Source: Gilliamella apis (GTDB lineage Bacteria; Pseudomonadota; Gammaproteobacteria; Enterobacterales; Orbaceae). From it: 64,000 nt of DNA. The notes beneath the pieces are model-generated. The model was not told where the DNA came from. It saw nothing but the letters and a program-made list of their open reading frames with translations, and searched no databases. The DNA lies in contig NZ_CP132381.1 in NCBI RefSeq assembly GCF_030758615.1, forward strand, positions 1,984,001 through 2,048,000, written 5' to 3'. A program made the position numbers and the translations under genes. Of this stretch, positions 21,466 to 30,967 are shown in pieces; the first letter of the stretch is position 1, and the number at the start of each line of letters is the position of its first letter.

Positions 21466-23518
21466 ATGACTTTGATAATCAAAAATATAAAAACTTTAAC
21501 ATCATTACTATTTTTACCAATACTTGCAATTCCAAATATTGGCTATACTGATCAAAATAATCCCTACAATCCAAAACCACAATGGATTACTATTCACAGT
21601 TCAAACTACTATGATGGAGATAGCGACGATCTAGTTACAGCCGGCATTGGTTTTACACCTTTATCATCAATGATACAAAAATTCAAATTTGCTGATCCTG
21701 ATAATCCAACAACTCGTGAGCTCCGTCAAGCCAAATTAAATCGCTTTATTGATACAAAAACCGGTGAAGGTCAATTATTTGGCTTTAGACAACAAAACTT
21801 GTCACCATTGTTCGATGGAAAAATAGCCGGCACCGAAATTTTAGCGACAATTAAAGAAGGAAATGTCGGTGTACTATTACACATTCCGGTTGATTTTGAT
21901 AAGAAAAAACCATGTATTGTTGCCATTCCAGCTAGCAATTATGACGGTTTATATAACGCCAAAGATATACAAATTCGCGGGCTTTGGGGATTAAAACACA
22001 ATTGTGCAGTAGTTTATAACGATAAAGGATTGGGCAATGGTATTTATGATATTAGTAGTCAACAAGGCTTTACTATAGAAGGAAAAATTGCAAAAGATAA
22101 TCTATTATTTAATCCTAAGATCAAAAATAGAGAAAATTTTATAAAAAATTACCCCAATAGATATGCTGTTAAACAGTTACACTCAAAACAGAACCCTGAA
22201 CATAATTGGGGCAAATATGTTTTACAGTCAATTGAATTTGCACTTTATGAAATCAATGATAGATTTTCAGCCACAAATACTCGAAACTTTACCAGCTATA
22301 ATACATTGATATTGATCTATGGTGCCGAGGATGGTGCTAGTGCAGCCTTGAATGCCGGTGAATTAGATAAGATCGGAACCATTAATGGTATTGTTGCGGT
22401 TAATCCACAAATACAACCCAATCCAGAGATTGCCTCACTTACTATCCAAGAAGGAACTAGTGTAAGAAGTTTCAAATATAATTCAATCCCTGATTATGCT
22501 ACTACAGCTGCGCTTTACATTCCTTGTGCCATCCCAGCAATTGAGCCCAATAAAGCAGACAGTTATGTTCCTTATGCGTCAAAATATTTTTATTCGCAAA
22601 ATCGCTGTGATGCACTAAAAAAAGCTAATTTATTAACTAAAGGTACCCCTAAAGAAGCTCTAGAAAAGTTACATAGTTATGGTTGGCGTCCAGAGATGGA
22701 AATCCAGTTACCTTATTTTTATACTGAAGAATCAATTGCTTTTCCGTATCAATATATTAGTTCATATGGTCGCTTTGATGTTACAGAAAACATGTGTGAT
22801 TATTCTGTTGCCAGTACGCAACAAGATCCACTTTATAATTTTGGTGAAGTAATGCCATTAAAAGAAGTAAAATTCTCTGAAATCTGGTCACTATCTAATG
22901 GTCATTTACCTGTTTGGGCCAATAAAGATGTTACCGCAATCGATCTTGTCGCAAATAAGGATATCGATTCACCAAGAAGAGAGTGGTTCTCAAGCTCTGA
23001 AATTAAAAATCAGATAGATTATGGTACTAAAGGGGCTATTTGTTTACGAGAGAAAATAACCGAGAAACGAGTTAATGATGGACTAAAACAAGTACAAGCA
23101 ACCGGAAATTTAAATAAAATTAAAACATTTATTGTACATGGCCAAAATAATGTCAAACAGTTAATAAATCATACATCTCGCCCGTATGTTGCTTTAAATA
23201 GCGGAGTAGAAGGAAAAGAATCGCAACTACGTTATATCGAAGTTGAAAATGCTAGTTATCTCGACGGAAAATCACCATTTGATAACACACTATTAGCTAT
23301 TGACTATTACGGTGAAGATGCCATCGAATGGTTATGGGCCAATCTAACTAACAATACTACATTACCTGAAAGTCAGGTAATTCGTACTAAGCCAAGAGGT
23401 GGCAGCATTAGCCAAGCTTCCGCAAGCAACACTTGAAAATTTGGTACCAATAGCCCAAAAACCGGATAGCAGTAACTTGATTATGATTGAAGATAGAAAA
23501 ATCAGTTTACCTAAATAA
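21466..23518 (+). CDS. D-(-)-3-hydroxybutyrate oligomer hydrolase homologue, frameshifted near its end
   Basis: A secreted or periplasmic protein of the 3HB-oligomer hydrolase family: YYDGDSDDLVTAGIG near the N-terminus, IVAIPASNYDGLY, GLKHNCAVVYNDKGLGNG and LHSKQNPEHNWGKY. A signal-peptide-like segment follows the ATG at 21466 (GGAAG upstream; the frame is open from 21421). The written frame stops at 23434-23436. Removing one base near 23417-23421 continues it as ISQAPQATLENLVPIAQ to a stop at 23516-23518, a family-like tail after PRGG. Where homologues have the presumed nucleophile Ser (recalled as VSNGG), this protein has AEDGA (Glu 288), so activity is uncertain. Confidence 0.75.
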
Positions 23519-23592
23519 AACTATTCAATTCTTTAATGGTTATCGAATGAATTTATGTAGTTAAATTATTCGATAACTATTATCTTATAAGC

Positions 23593-24168
23593 TTATACCG
23601 ATTTTATACCTGAACATATTTTCGGATATAAATCAAAAAAATGTGATTCTAATGCACTATAGTTTTGTTTAATATCAATAATGGTTTCTTGCAATAAATA
23701 AAGTTTTGGTCTTCGCTGAGCCATACCTTTTAATACTTTCGCAATAAAATCTATTGAAGCGTAATTTTCTAACCATGATTCTTGCCACATCGCATTCATA
23801 AAATGTTGATAATCTGTAGGATAATTAGTGATATAAGGTTGGATATACCTTTTAGTCATAATATTAAATGATGATAAAGTTTGACTTGAACCAAAATCAT
23901 GCCAATACTTTGATAAAAAATGATCCCAAACAATATCAAGCGTTATTGGAGCAACACGTTGATGACTATTTCGAAATAACAATTTTGCTTGTTTAACAGT
24001 AGGAAAACTATCAGTAAAACTATCAATTTTTCTATGCAACATAATACCATCAGCTATCTCAGTTGGAAATTGCTGATAAGGATCACCTTTTACAAAATCA
24101 GCAACAGTATTGCCAATTAGCGAGCTATTGGCAATTGTTGCTAAATGTAAATGCGCAAGTATATTCAC
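23593..24168 (-). CDS. acpH: Acyl carrier protein phosphodiesterase
   Basis: Removes 4'-phosphopantetheine from holo-ACP. The 191-residue product resembles E. coli AcpH (193): MNILAHLHLA start, LIGNTVADFVKGDP, then IMLHRKIDSFTD, RVAPITLDIVWDHFLSKYW and VLKGMAQRRPKL. The HD-like His/Asp residues (LHRKID; DIVWDHF) are kept. It lies 16 bp after the stop of the siderophore-interacting protein gene on the same strand, so it may be co-transcribed. Confidence 0.93.
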   Translation of the reverse strand: MNILAHLHLATIANSSLIGNTVADFVKGDPYQQFPTEIADGIMLHRKIDSFTDSFPTVKQAKLLFRNSHQRVAPITLDIVWDHFLSKYWHDFGSSQTLSSFNIMTKRYIQPYITNYPTDYQHFMNAMWQESWLENYASIDFIAKVLKGMAQRRPKLYLLQETIIDIKQNYSALESHFFDLYPKICSGIKSV

Positions 24169-24184
24169 AACTTTCTACCAACAA

Positions 24185-24973
24185 TCAATCACGATGTTTA
24201 AATTCTCCTTCCGCAAATCCCTCTCGCCAATAACTGGTAATCTGAATAGCATTAGGTTCTAAATTGGGATATTTATCTTTGATTGAATGACGTAATTGTT
24301 GTGCCAATGATCTTTCCATTCCCCCCCAAAACAATATATTATCTTGATCACTAAAATTGATGTTCATCACCGCGTCAACTAATTGATTAGGAGCATTTAA
24401 ATCCTTAACAAACCATTGAACTTTTACATTTTTATTGATTGGTAGGTCAACAATATCCGTTTTGTGATTAACTTCAATAAAAGCTAATGCTGTTTGAGAA
24501 CTAGGCAAATTTTCAAGCGTATAACAGATACTCGGTACTGCAGAAATATCGCCCATCAAAACTAAAAATTGATTATCAAATTCTAATTTACCAGCAGTAC
24601 CTACAATACCAACTTGATCACCTATTTTGGCCTTTTGAGCCCAAACCGTCGCTAATCCTTGAGAATGAATAGCAAAATCAATTATTAGTTGATTAGTGGA
24701 TTCATCATAACCACGAATACTGTAACTACGTGCTAACTGGCGAATTCGATCACTGACCATGATTTTATTATTTTCATCTAATTGCGGAAAAGTAATTTCA
24801 CCAGTCAAAGGATCTGCAAAGAGTAATTTTAAATGAGGACAAATCCAACGCGGATTGACCATCAATGGTTTATCACAGCTAAAATGCAAACGTAAAAAAC
24901 TACGGGATAACTGTTCAACTTTGATAACTGTTAATAGCGCATTAATAATTGCTTTTCTTGGTTTCTCTTGCAT
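24185..24973 (-). CDS. Siderophore-interacting FAD-dependent ferric reductase family protein
   Basis: Flavoprotein of the SIP/ViuB/YqjH family that reduces ferric siderophores in the cytoplasm. From the ATG at 24973 (AAGGA 8 nt upstream) it has 262 residues; the frame is open to 25012. The FAD motif ARSYSIRGY (R-x-Y-S-x-R) is near residue 80, DFAIHSQGLATVWAQ and GDQVGIVGTAGKL follow, and the C-terminus carries YWREGFAEGEF. No siderophore uptake genes are adjacent, so the substrate is unknown. Confidence 0.88.
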   Translation of the reverse strand: MQEKPRKAIINALLTVIKVEQLSRSFLRLHFSCDKPLMVNPRWICPHLKLLFADPLTGEITFPQLDENNKIMVSDRIRQLARSYSIRGYDESTNQLIIDFAIHSQGLATVWAQKAKIGDQVGIVGTAGKLEFDNQFLVLMGDISAVPSICYTLENLPSSQTALAFIEVNHKTDIVDLPINKNVKVQWFVKDLNAPNQLVDAVMNINFSDQDNILFWGGMERSLAQQLRHSIKDKYPNLEPNAIQITSYWREGFAEGEFKHRD

Positions 24974-25012
24974 GTGATGATCCTTATATTGCTGATATAA
25001 CAGAAACATCAT

Positions 25013-25364
25013 ACAACAAAAAATAGATTAGATTAGGATATTTTTTAAATAAGAAAATAATCAAAATAATTAATATCGTTTATTGTCAGAATTAAGGAAG
25101 TAAAGTTAAAGATTAAATATGATTAATAGATTAGATAATACAGATCATTAAACTAATTTTCGTTAATCTAAACAGAGTTCAAAAACCAGAATCACTAAAT
25201 AAGAATAATACTGCTAAAACTCAAAATTATTATATCGGCCTTCAGTGAGATAAATATCATATAGAACTTAATATTCTCAAAAAATATCTAATACTATTAA
25301 TTTTGACTATGGAAGTGTAAGTTAATTTATAGTTAATTAACGATATCGTTATTAAGCTATTACA
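25013..25364. other. Intergenic region upstream of the SIP gene
   Basis: AT-rich, with no reading frame or strong hairpin recognised. It should hold the promoter for the SIP-acpH pair. The dispersed 27-bp repeat begins at its right end. Confidence 0.5.
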
Positions 25365-25391
25365 TAAAAACCCCTTTCCTCAAAATTTTTT
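25365..25391 (+). repeat. Dispersed 27-bp element, copy 1
   Basis: Core CCCCTTTCCTC preceded by TAAAAA and followed by AAAA and T6. It overlaps the rlmF stop codon (25380-25382). It is identical over 27 bp to copy 3 at 49924-49950 (opposite strand). Confidence 0.85.
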
Positions 25392-26339
25392 GATCTGCTT
25401 TTGTCGTTGTTCTCGATCAAAAAACGTCCACGCAACAAAACGGCTTATTTTTTGACCTTGAGCCATAGGAATAATTTTGTATTCAGTTACAGATGATTTT
25501 TTTAACTGTTTTTTTATGTTTGTCAGTGATTCTTTTTTCGAAACCAACGAAGTAAACCATAGGCATTGTGTTTTATAGTTAACACTTTCGGCAATTATTT
25601 TGGTTATAAATGCACTTTCTCCTCCTTTGCACCAAAGTTCAGCATGTTGTCCACCAAAATTAAGTATAACTTGATCTTTTTCTGAACTTAATTTACCCAA
25701 TTTTTGTAGTTTTGTATAAGCACTCGCTTGAGCCTGTTGCTTTGAATTATGAAAAGGAGGATTGCATAAAGTTGCCAAGTAAAATTCTTTCGGTTTAATG
25801 ATATTTTCAAAAATAGCATCACTGTTGGGTTGTAAACGACATTGTAGGCTATTTTTTAATAATTCATTAGATTTTGCTATTAACGACGCAACCTTGAATG
25901 ATGTTGGATTGATATCACTGCCAACAAATGACCAACCATACTCAGCACAGCCAATAATCGGATAAATGGCATTTGCACCAACCCCAATATCTAAAATGCT
26001 AATTCTCTTACCCTTAGGGATATTATTCTGATTATCTTGAGCTAATAAATCAGCCAAATAGTGGATATAATCTGCTCGACCTGGTATTGGAGGGCATAGG
26101 TAATCGTCTGGAATATCCCAATAAGAGAGTTGATAATAGTGCAATAAAAGTGCTTTATTTAGCATCTTCACGGCAATAGGATTAGAAAAATCAATCGTTA
26201 CCCAGCCATATTGGTTAGGTTTAACAAAATTAGATAATGCTGGTAAAGTTTTAATAAGTAAATCAAATGGGTAGCCATTAATATGCTTATTACGATGATG
26301 TAAAACATCTTTGTTAATTGTTGGCGATGTTGTCTGCAT
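25380..26339 (-). CDS. rlmF: 23S rRNA (adenine(1618)-N6)-methyltransferase
   Basis: Methylates A1618 of 23S rRNA using S-adenosylmethionine. The 319-residue product matches E. coli RlmF (308): WDIPDDYLCPPIPGRADYIH, SILDIGVGANAIYPIIG (SAM motif I), CNPPFHNS (catalytic NPPF), LNFGGQHAELWCKGGE and MAQGQKISRFVAWTFF. The Lys/Gln-rich end KQKQIKKF runs into the dispersed repeat. The gene is flanked by two same-orientation copies of that repeat. Confidence 0.96.
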   Translation of the reverse strand: MQTTSPTINKDVLHHRNKHINGYPFDLLIKTLPALSNFVKPNQYGWVTIDFSNPIAVKMLNKALLLHYYQLSYWDIPDDYLCPPIPGRADYIHYLADLLAQDNQNNIPKGKRISILDIGVGANAIYPIIGCAEYGWSFVGSDINPTSFKVASLIAKSNELLKNSLQCRLQPNSDAIFENIIKPKEFYLATLCNPPFHNSKQQAQASAYTKLQKLGKLSSEKDQVILNFGGQHAELWCKGGESAFITKIIAESVNYKTQCLWFTSLVSKKESLTNIKKQLKKSSVTEYKIIPMAQGQKISRFVAWTFFDREQRQKQIKKF

Positions 26340-26419
26340 GAATAATCCAATATGAAAAATTGCCGGCCATTATAGCCTTTTTACACAAATATGCGAAAAT
26401 AGCCAAAGCTTTTAGATAG

Positions 26420-26445
26420 TAAAAACCCCTTTCCTCAAATTTTTT
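26420..26445 (+). repeat. Dispersed element, copy 2
   Basis: Same element as at 25365, with one A fewer after the CCCCTTTCCTC core. It lies between rlmF and the antiporter gene, in the same orientation as copy 1. Confidence 0.85.
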
Positions 26446-26503
26446 ATTACTGTTAAACTAAAATTTATTTAAGCGTAACTAATTCGAAAATTAACTGTGG
26501 ATT

Positions 26504-26512
26504 TGTTATAAT
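26504..26512 (+). promoter_or_regulatory. Extended -10 promoter for the antiporter gene
   Basis: TGTTATAAT is a perfect extended -10 (TGnTATAAT), 30 bp upstream of the ATG; no good -35 was seen. Confidence 0.5.
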
Positions 26513-26541
26513 CTGCCACTTTTAATTCACATAATAACGCA

Positions 26542-27960
26542 ATGAAACGTCTATCCAAATTATCAATAATACCATTTATTAGTTTAATGCTAATCTCTTT
26601 TCAACTGCATGCAAGCGAGTTTAATGGGCAGGAGTTATCGTTATTTTGGGCTATCCCATTTGTTGGAATTTTGCTTTCTATCGCATTATGCCCATTATTT
26701 CTAGCACGGCTGTGGCATCATCATTATGGCAAAATTGTTCTGGTTTGGTCGTTACTATTTCTAGGCTCTGCGTTATTTTCTTTTGGTTTATCTACCACAA
26801 TTCAATTAACAGCTCATGCCATTATTGAAGAGTATATCCCCTTTATATTATTACTTTTGGCATTGTTCACTGTTTCTGGTGGTATTCTTATCAAAAGTGA
26901 TAAAATAAGTACGCCAAAATCAAATGTTATTTTATTAGCCATTGGTGTGGTATTAGCTTCAATTATGGGAACAACTGGCGCAGCTATGTTAATGATTCGG
27001 CCAATACTGCGAGCTAATCGGCAACGACACCATTCAGTCCACACAGTAATTTTCTTTATCTTTTTAGTCGCCAATATTGGTGGTGGTTTGACGCCGTTAG
27101 GTGATCCACCATTATTTATTGGTTTTTTAAAAGGAGTGGATTTTTTCTGGACTGTTAAACAAATGTTATTGCCAGTTATTTTGACATCCGGTTTATTACT
27201 CATTATTTATTATTTTATCGATAGATATTATTATTGTAAGCAATATGGCAATATTACTCTTTCCCATAGTTCAGAAGCAGTTAAATTATACGGTCTAAAA
27301 AATATCGGCTTGCTAATGGCGATAATTGCTAGTGTGCTTTTATCTGGCATTTGGCATCCAGCGATAAACTTCACGCTATTAGGATCGCAAATTGAATTAG
27401 AAAATCTAGTTCGTGATGGCCTTTTTATTGCTATAACGATTCTTTCAATACTGATCACGCCAAAGCAAGTACGAGCTGGCAATGAATTTAATTGGGATCC
27501 AATCAAAGAAGTTGCCAAATTGTTTATTGGTATCTTTATTACTATAGTGCCCGTTCTGGCAATTTTGCGTGCCGGCAATGACGGTGCTTTGAGTTCTGTA
27601 GTATCATTGGTCACCAGTGAACAAGCCACACCAATAAACAGTATGTATTTTTGGTTATCGGGATCATTGTCAGGATTTTTAGATAATGCACCAACTTATC
27701 TGGTGTTTTTTAATTTAGCTTCGGGTAATGCAACTACATTAATGACCACTTATGCAGACACACTATTGGCAATTTCAATGGGTTCTGTATTTATGGGCGC
27801 ATTAAGTTACATTGGTAATGCACCTAACTTTATGGTTAAAAGTATTGCCACACAACATAAAATTAATATGCCAAGCTTTTTTGGCTATATGAAATGGTCA
27901 ATAGGGATTTTAATTCCAATATTTATTATTGATAATTTGGTATTTTTTGTATTGTGTTAG
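26542..27960 (+). CDS. NhaD-like sodium:proton antiporter family protein
   Basis: Inner-membrane ion transporter. The 472-residue product starts with a signal-like hydrophobic segment (cleavage possible after LHAS), then about twelve helices. Diagnostic stretches are MGTTGAAMLMIRPILRANR, NIGGGLTPLGDPPLFIGFL and SGFLDNAPTYLVFFNLA, typical of the NhaD/citrate-transporter (IT) superfamily. Na+/H+ exchange is the family inference; a carboxylate or other substrate cannot be excluded. It is apparently monocistronic. Confidence 0.82.
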   Translation: MKRLSKLSIIPFISLMLISFQLHASEFNGQELSLFWAIPFVGILLSIALCPLFLARLWHHHYGKIVLVWSLLFLGSALFSFGLSTTIQLTAHAIIEEYIPFILLLLALFTVSGGILIKSDKISTPKSNVILLAIGVVLASIMGTTGAAMLMIRPILRANRQRHHSVHTVIFFIFLVANIGGGLTPLGDPPLFIGFLKGVDFFWTVKQMLLPVILTSGLLLIIYYFIDRYYYCKQYGNITLSHSSEAVKLYGLKNIGLLMAIIASVLLSGIWHPAINFTLLGSQIELENLVRDGLFIAITILSILITPKQVRAGNEFNWDPIKEVAKLFIGIFITIVPVLAILRAGNDGALSSVVSLVTSEQATPINSMYFWLSGSLSGFLDNAPTYLVFFNLASGNATTLMTTYADTLLAISMGSVFMGALSYIGNAPNFMVKSIATQHKINMPSFFGYMKWSIGILIPIFIIDNLVFFVLC

Positions 27961-28832
27961 CTAAAATAAGATGAATATAAAATTCTTTAATTGAGGCTGT
28001 AATTAAGCAATACTGTATCGGTAAACTTTTTCAGAAGTGAAGTGATGTACTAAATGAAAATTCCTGATAGCCAACCAACGGTTGAATCATTATGGTTAAC
28101 TATTTGGCGTATCCTATAACTTTGGTCGCATTTTCTCCCAGTGGTAAAATGTTCCATTGTTCGTTATGAATAATTAAGATAAATTTCAATTGCAACATCA
28201 ATGAATTTGTGTAGGTAACTATGATAGGCTAACATTCAACCGCTCTTTCTGTTGGCTTCCCTTAAGTGTTGCACAAGTGATATTTTTCTCTTTTATTATC
28301 TTTGCTATCATCGCTCTATAAACTATAACTAAAAAAATGAGCACCTCCATAATAAGTCAGACTAACTGGAGTAGTTTTTTAGTTCACGGTTAATTATTTT
28401 TTTGAATTTTGAAAGAAACAGATATACCTGAAAGTTTTGATGATAATTAAAAATGCTCTGCTATTTTGTATAAAAAACACCCTCACCAAGTCAGAAAAAT
28501 AATTAATATCACCATATATATTTTTTATTTTTACTATAAATCAATTTATAGCAAACAATAAATATCATAACTAACGTTATCGAAACAAATAAAAATTTTA
28601 GAATTTTTATTCTATAAAAAAACTTCAACTGCTTGGTATTCAATCGCGTTCTGATGAACTTTTAAACGGAAAAATTTTAAAAATGTGAAGCTTCGCACAT
28701 TTTTAATAAAAAGTCCTGCATAGCTATAATTTATAGCCAAAATATTATGTTAGCTGTCCAAATATTAAAGGTGAGATTTCGATTTACTTTTTAGAATGTG
28801 GTTGTAAGTTTTAAAAAGAAGTGAGGTTCAGA
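27961..28832. other. Gene-poor region with possible coding remnants, plus rhaS leader
   Basis: About 870 bp without an intact gene. On the minus strand, 28215-28310 reads as a short open stretch (AKIIKEKNITCATLKGSQQ...) ended by a stop, and neighbouring stretches switch frame, as in a decayed gene; I could not identify its family. The right third holds a hairpin at 28679-28704 and should contain the rhaSR promoter. Confidence 0.4.
28679..28704. terminator. Near-perfect palindrome upstream of rhaS
   Basis: AAAAATGTG (28679-28687) pairs with CACATTTTT (28696-28704), and the loop itself contains the palindrome GAAGCTTC. With its T-run it looks like a rho-independent terminator, but no intact gene precedes it. 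Confidence 0.5.
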
Positions 28833-29651
28833 ATGATTGAAATGTTACTTGATAAAGATTTTTTCTCGTCTAGCGATCAAAATATCGCCATTGAGCCTCG
28901 AACACCACAACCCGTCTATCCTGAACATACCCATAATTTCAATGAGATCGTTATTGTAACTAGTGGATACGGTAAACACATATTGAATGGGCGACTTTTT
29001 GATTTGTATCCAGGCATGATGTTTTATATTAAGGCTTCCGACTGTCATTTGTACGAGAGCGTTCATGATTTGCATTTGACCAATATTTTGTTTAGAGATC
29101 CTAAAAATTTTCATTTTATCAATGGAATAAATCAATTAATTCCAAATCCTGATCCAATTCAATCGCATTACTTTTTTGATAAAAAATCTTATGAAAATAT
29201 TCAATCGATTATTAAGCAATTAACGCCAAATCAATCAAATGCTATTCAGGAGAGTTTATTTTTACAATTACTTTTGATTTTTAATAATAATCTTTATGTT
29301 AATCAGGGTTCTGGTTCCTATGATAATCGCGTTAAACAACTTCTACGTTGGTTACAAATCAATTTTAAGGAGCAAATTAATTGGGCACAATTAACTGAGC
29401 AATTTTCATTATCATTACGCTCTTTTCATCGACATATAAAGAATGAAATTGGTATCACACCACAAAAATATCTAATAAAACTACGGTTGGCTAATGCTTA
29501 CACACAGTTAATTTACAGCAATAAATCCATCACAACTATTGCACAAGAATGTGGTTTTAATGATAGTGCTTATTTTTCAACCTGTTTTAAACAAGAATTT
29601 ACGTTTTCGCCACAAACATTACGTAATAATCCAGATAAACGTTATCATTAA
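28833..29651 (+). CDS. rhaS: L-rhamnose operon activator RhaS
   Basis: AraC-family activator of the rhamnose catabolic and uptake genes, responding to L-rhamnose. From the ATG at 28833 (GAGG 6 nt upstream; a GTG in frame at 28821 is less likely) it has 272 residues. It aligns with E. coli RhaS: VAIEPR-like IAIEPRTPQ, PEHTHNFNEIVIV cupin motif, CHLYESVHDLHLTNILF, and C-terminal QFSLSLRSFHRHIKNEIGIT plus ECGFNDSAYFSTCFKQEF. rhaR follows 17 bp later. Confidence 0.92.
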   Translation: MIEMLLDKDFFSSSDQNIAIEPRTPQPVYPEHTHNFNEIVIVTSGYGKHILNGRLFDLYPGMMFYIKASDCHLYESVHDLHLTNILFRDPKNFHFINGINQLIPNPDPIQSHYFFDKKSYENIQSIIKQLTPNQSNAIQESLFLQLLLIFNNNLYVNQGSGSYDNRVKQLLRWLQINFKEQINWAQLTEQFSLSLRSFHRHIKNEIGITPQKYLIKLRLANAYTQLIYSNKSITTIAQECGFNDSAYFSTCFKQEFTFSPQTLRNNPDKRYH

Positions 29652-29668
29652 TCAATCAGGAACAGTCT

Positions 29669-30514
29669 ATGGAAAAATGTTTACGTTTATATAAACAAGA
29701 CTATTTTATTTCGGAGATAAATACTGTTACTGTCGAAAGACGTGATCATCAACAACCCTTTCCTTTGCATAACCACGATTTTAATGAAATTGTGATTGTC
29801 TGTTCTGGTAATGGGCTACATCATTGGAATGAATATGTTTATCCGATTACCAGTGGTGATATTTTATATATTAATCCGAAAGATGTGCATGGCTATGAAT
29901 CTGTTAATGACCTTAGATTGGATAATATTTTATATTTGAGAGAATCACTATTTTTATCATCCACTATTGAGTCTTATTTACCTAAAGTGACTGCTAGACA
30001 TAATGAACGGTCTTGGCGTATTCAACCTTCATCCCTTAAACTTTTATCACCACTTATTGAACAGTTAGATGTTGAGTCTAAGAAAAACAATTTAGCCTCC
30101 GTTCATTTATCTGAGGCTCTTTTTTTGCAGTTGGTTATTTTGTTAGACCGGATTAAACAAGTTCCTACGGTAGCTCTACCTACTGCTACTCATCAATTGG
30201 ATTTATTGTTCACTGCTCTTCATAACAGTATAGCAACCCCATTTAATATTGATGTTTTTTGCAAAGACAATCATATCGCAAGCCGTTCACTTAGTCGCTT
30301 ATTTAAAAGTCAAACAGGGATGACTATTACTGGCTACTTACAAAAAAGACGTCTATGTGATGCAATGTCTTTACTTAGAACTACTGATTATTCGATTAGT
30401 ATGATTGCGGCAGAATGTGGTTATGATGATAGTAACTATTTTTCATCTGTGTTTAAAAAGCTGACCAATCAGACTCCTTCCGAATATCGAGCCCTATTTA
30501 ACGATAAGAAGTGA
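29669..30514 (+). CDS. rhaR: L-rhamnose regulator RhaR
   Basis: AraC-family activator that in E. coli turns on rhaSR in response to L-rhamnose. The 281-residue product has the cupin motif PFPLHNHDFNEIVIVCSGNG, then DVHGYESVNDLRLDNILY and a C-terminal HTH pair ending AAECGYDDSNYFSSVFKKL, matching RhaR (282-312 residues). AGGAACAG precedes the ATG. It is second in the rhaS-rhaR operon, and it converges on rhaM, unlike E. coli where rhaSR diverges from rhaBAD. Confidence 0.9.
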   Translation: MEKCLRLYKQDYFISEINTVTVERRDHQQPFPLHNHDFNEIVIVCSGNGLHHWNEYVYPITSGDILYINPKDVHGYESVNDLRLDNILYLRESLFLSSTIESYLPKVTARHNERSWRIQPSSLKLLSPLIEQLDVESKKNNLASVHLSEALFLQLVILLDRIKQVPTVALPTATHQLDLLFTALHNSIATPFNIDVFCKDNHIASRSLSRLFKSQTGMTITGYLQKRRLCDAMSLLRTTDYSISMIAAECGYDDSNYFSSVFKKLTNQTPSEYRALFNDKK

Positions 30515-30548
30515 TAATTGAGTGTGTAGAAATGATTATATTTTTAGT

Positions 30549-30580
30549 TTCCTCTCTTTGATGTGTATTAAAGAGAGGAA
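30549..30580. terminator. Shared terminator between rhaR and rhaM
   Basis: TTCCTCTCTTT (30549-30559) and AAAGAGAGGAA (30570-30580) form an 11-bp perfect stem between the convergent genes; AT-rich flanks allow termination both ways. Confidence 0.8.
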
Positions 30581-30584
30581 TATT

Positions 30585-30899
30585 TTATAATAAATAAAAA
30601 ACTTCAGTTAATGATTCACTAATCGGGCTATTATCAGAATTGCTTGGCATGATATCTTTCATAAATGCCCACCATTTTTGACAAGCAGCTGTTTTAGCTA
30701 CAGCATCCCAACGTTCCTCAGATTCAATTTCGACATAGGCAAAAAGTAAATTTCTTTTGCTGTCTAAAAAGATTGAGTAATTGTGAGCTCCATGTGATTT
30801 AAGTTCTTTCACTAAGTCAGGAAATATTTCATCATGCCGCTTCTTATACTCTGCATGTTTATCAGGATGAACCTGCATAATACTCGCTTTTCTTATCAT
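30585..30899 (-). CDS. rhaM: L-rhamnose mutarotase
   Basis: Interconverts alpha and beta anomers of L-rhamnose to feed the isomerase. The 104-residue product has [31 protein letters not shown] (catalytic His region), [15 protein letters not shown] and [11 protein letters not shown], as in E. coli RhaM (104 residues). It is the last gene of the rhaBADT-fucO-rhaM cluster. Confidence 0.96.
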   Translation of the reverse strand: MIRKASIMQVHPDKHAEYKKRHDEIFPDLVKELKSHGAHNYSIFLDSKRNLLFAYVEIESEERWDAVAKTAACQKWWAFMKDIMPSNSDNSPISESLTEVFYLL

Positions 30900-30967
30900 A
30901 ATAATTCCTTTTTACTTGAAATAGGTTAACTTTATGTTTAACCTATTTCACTTTCATTGTGTCATTT

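Noticed and set aside
26814..27629. Antisense frames within the antiporter gene
   Set aside because: Shadows of the conserved plus-strand membrane protein, with low-complexity composition.
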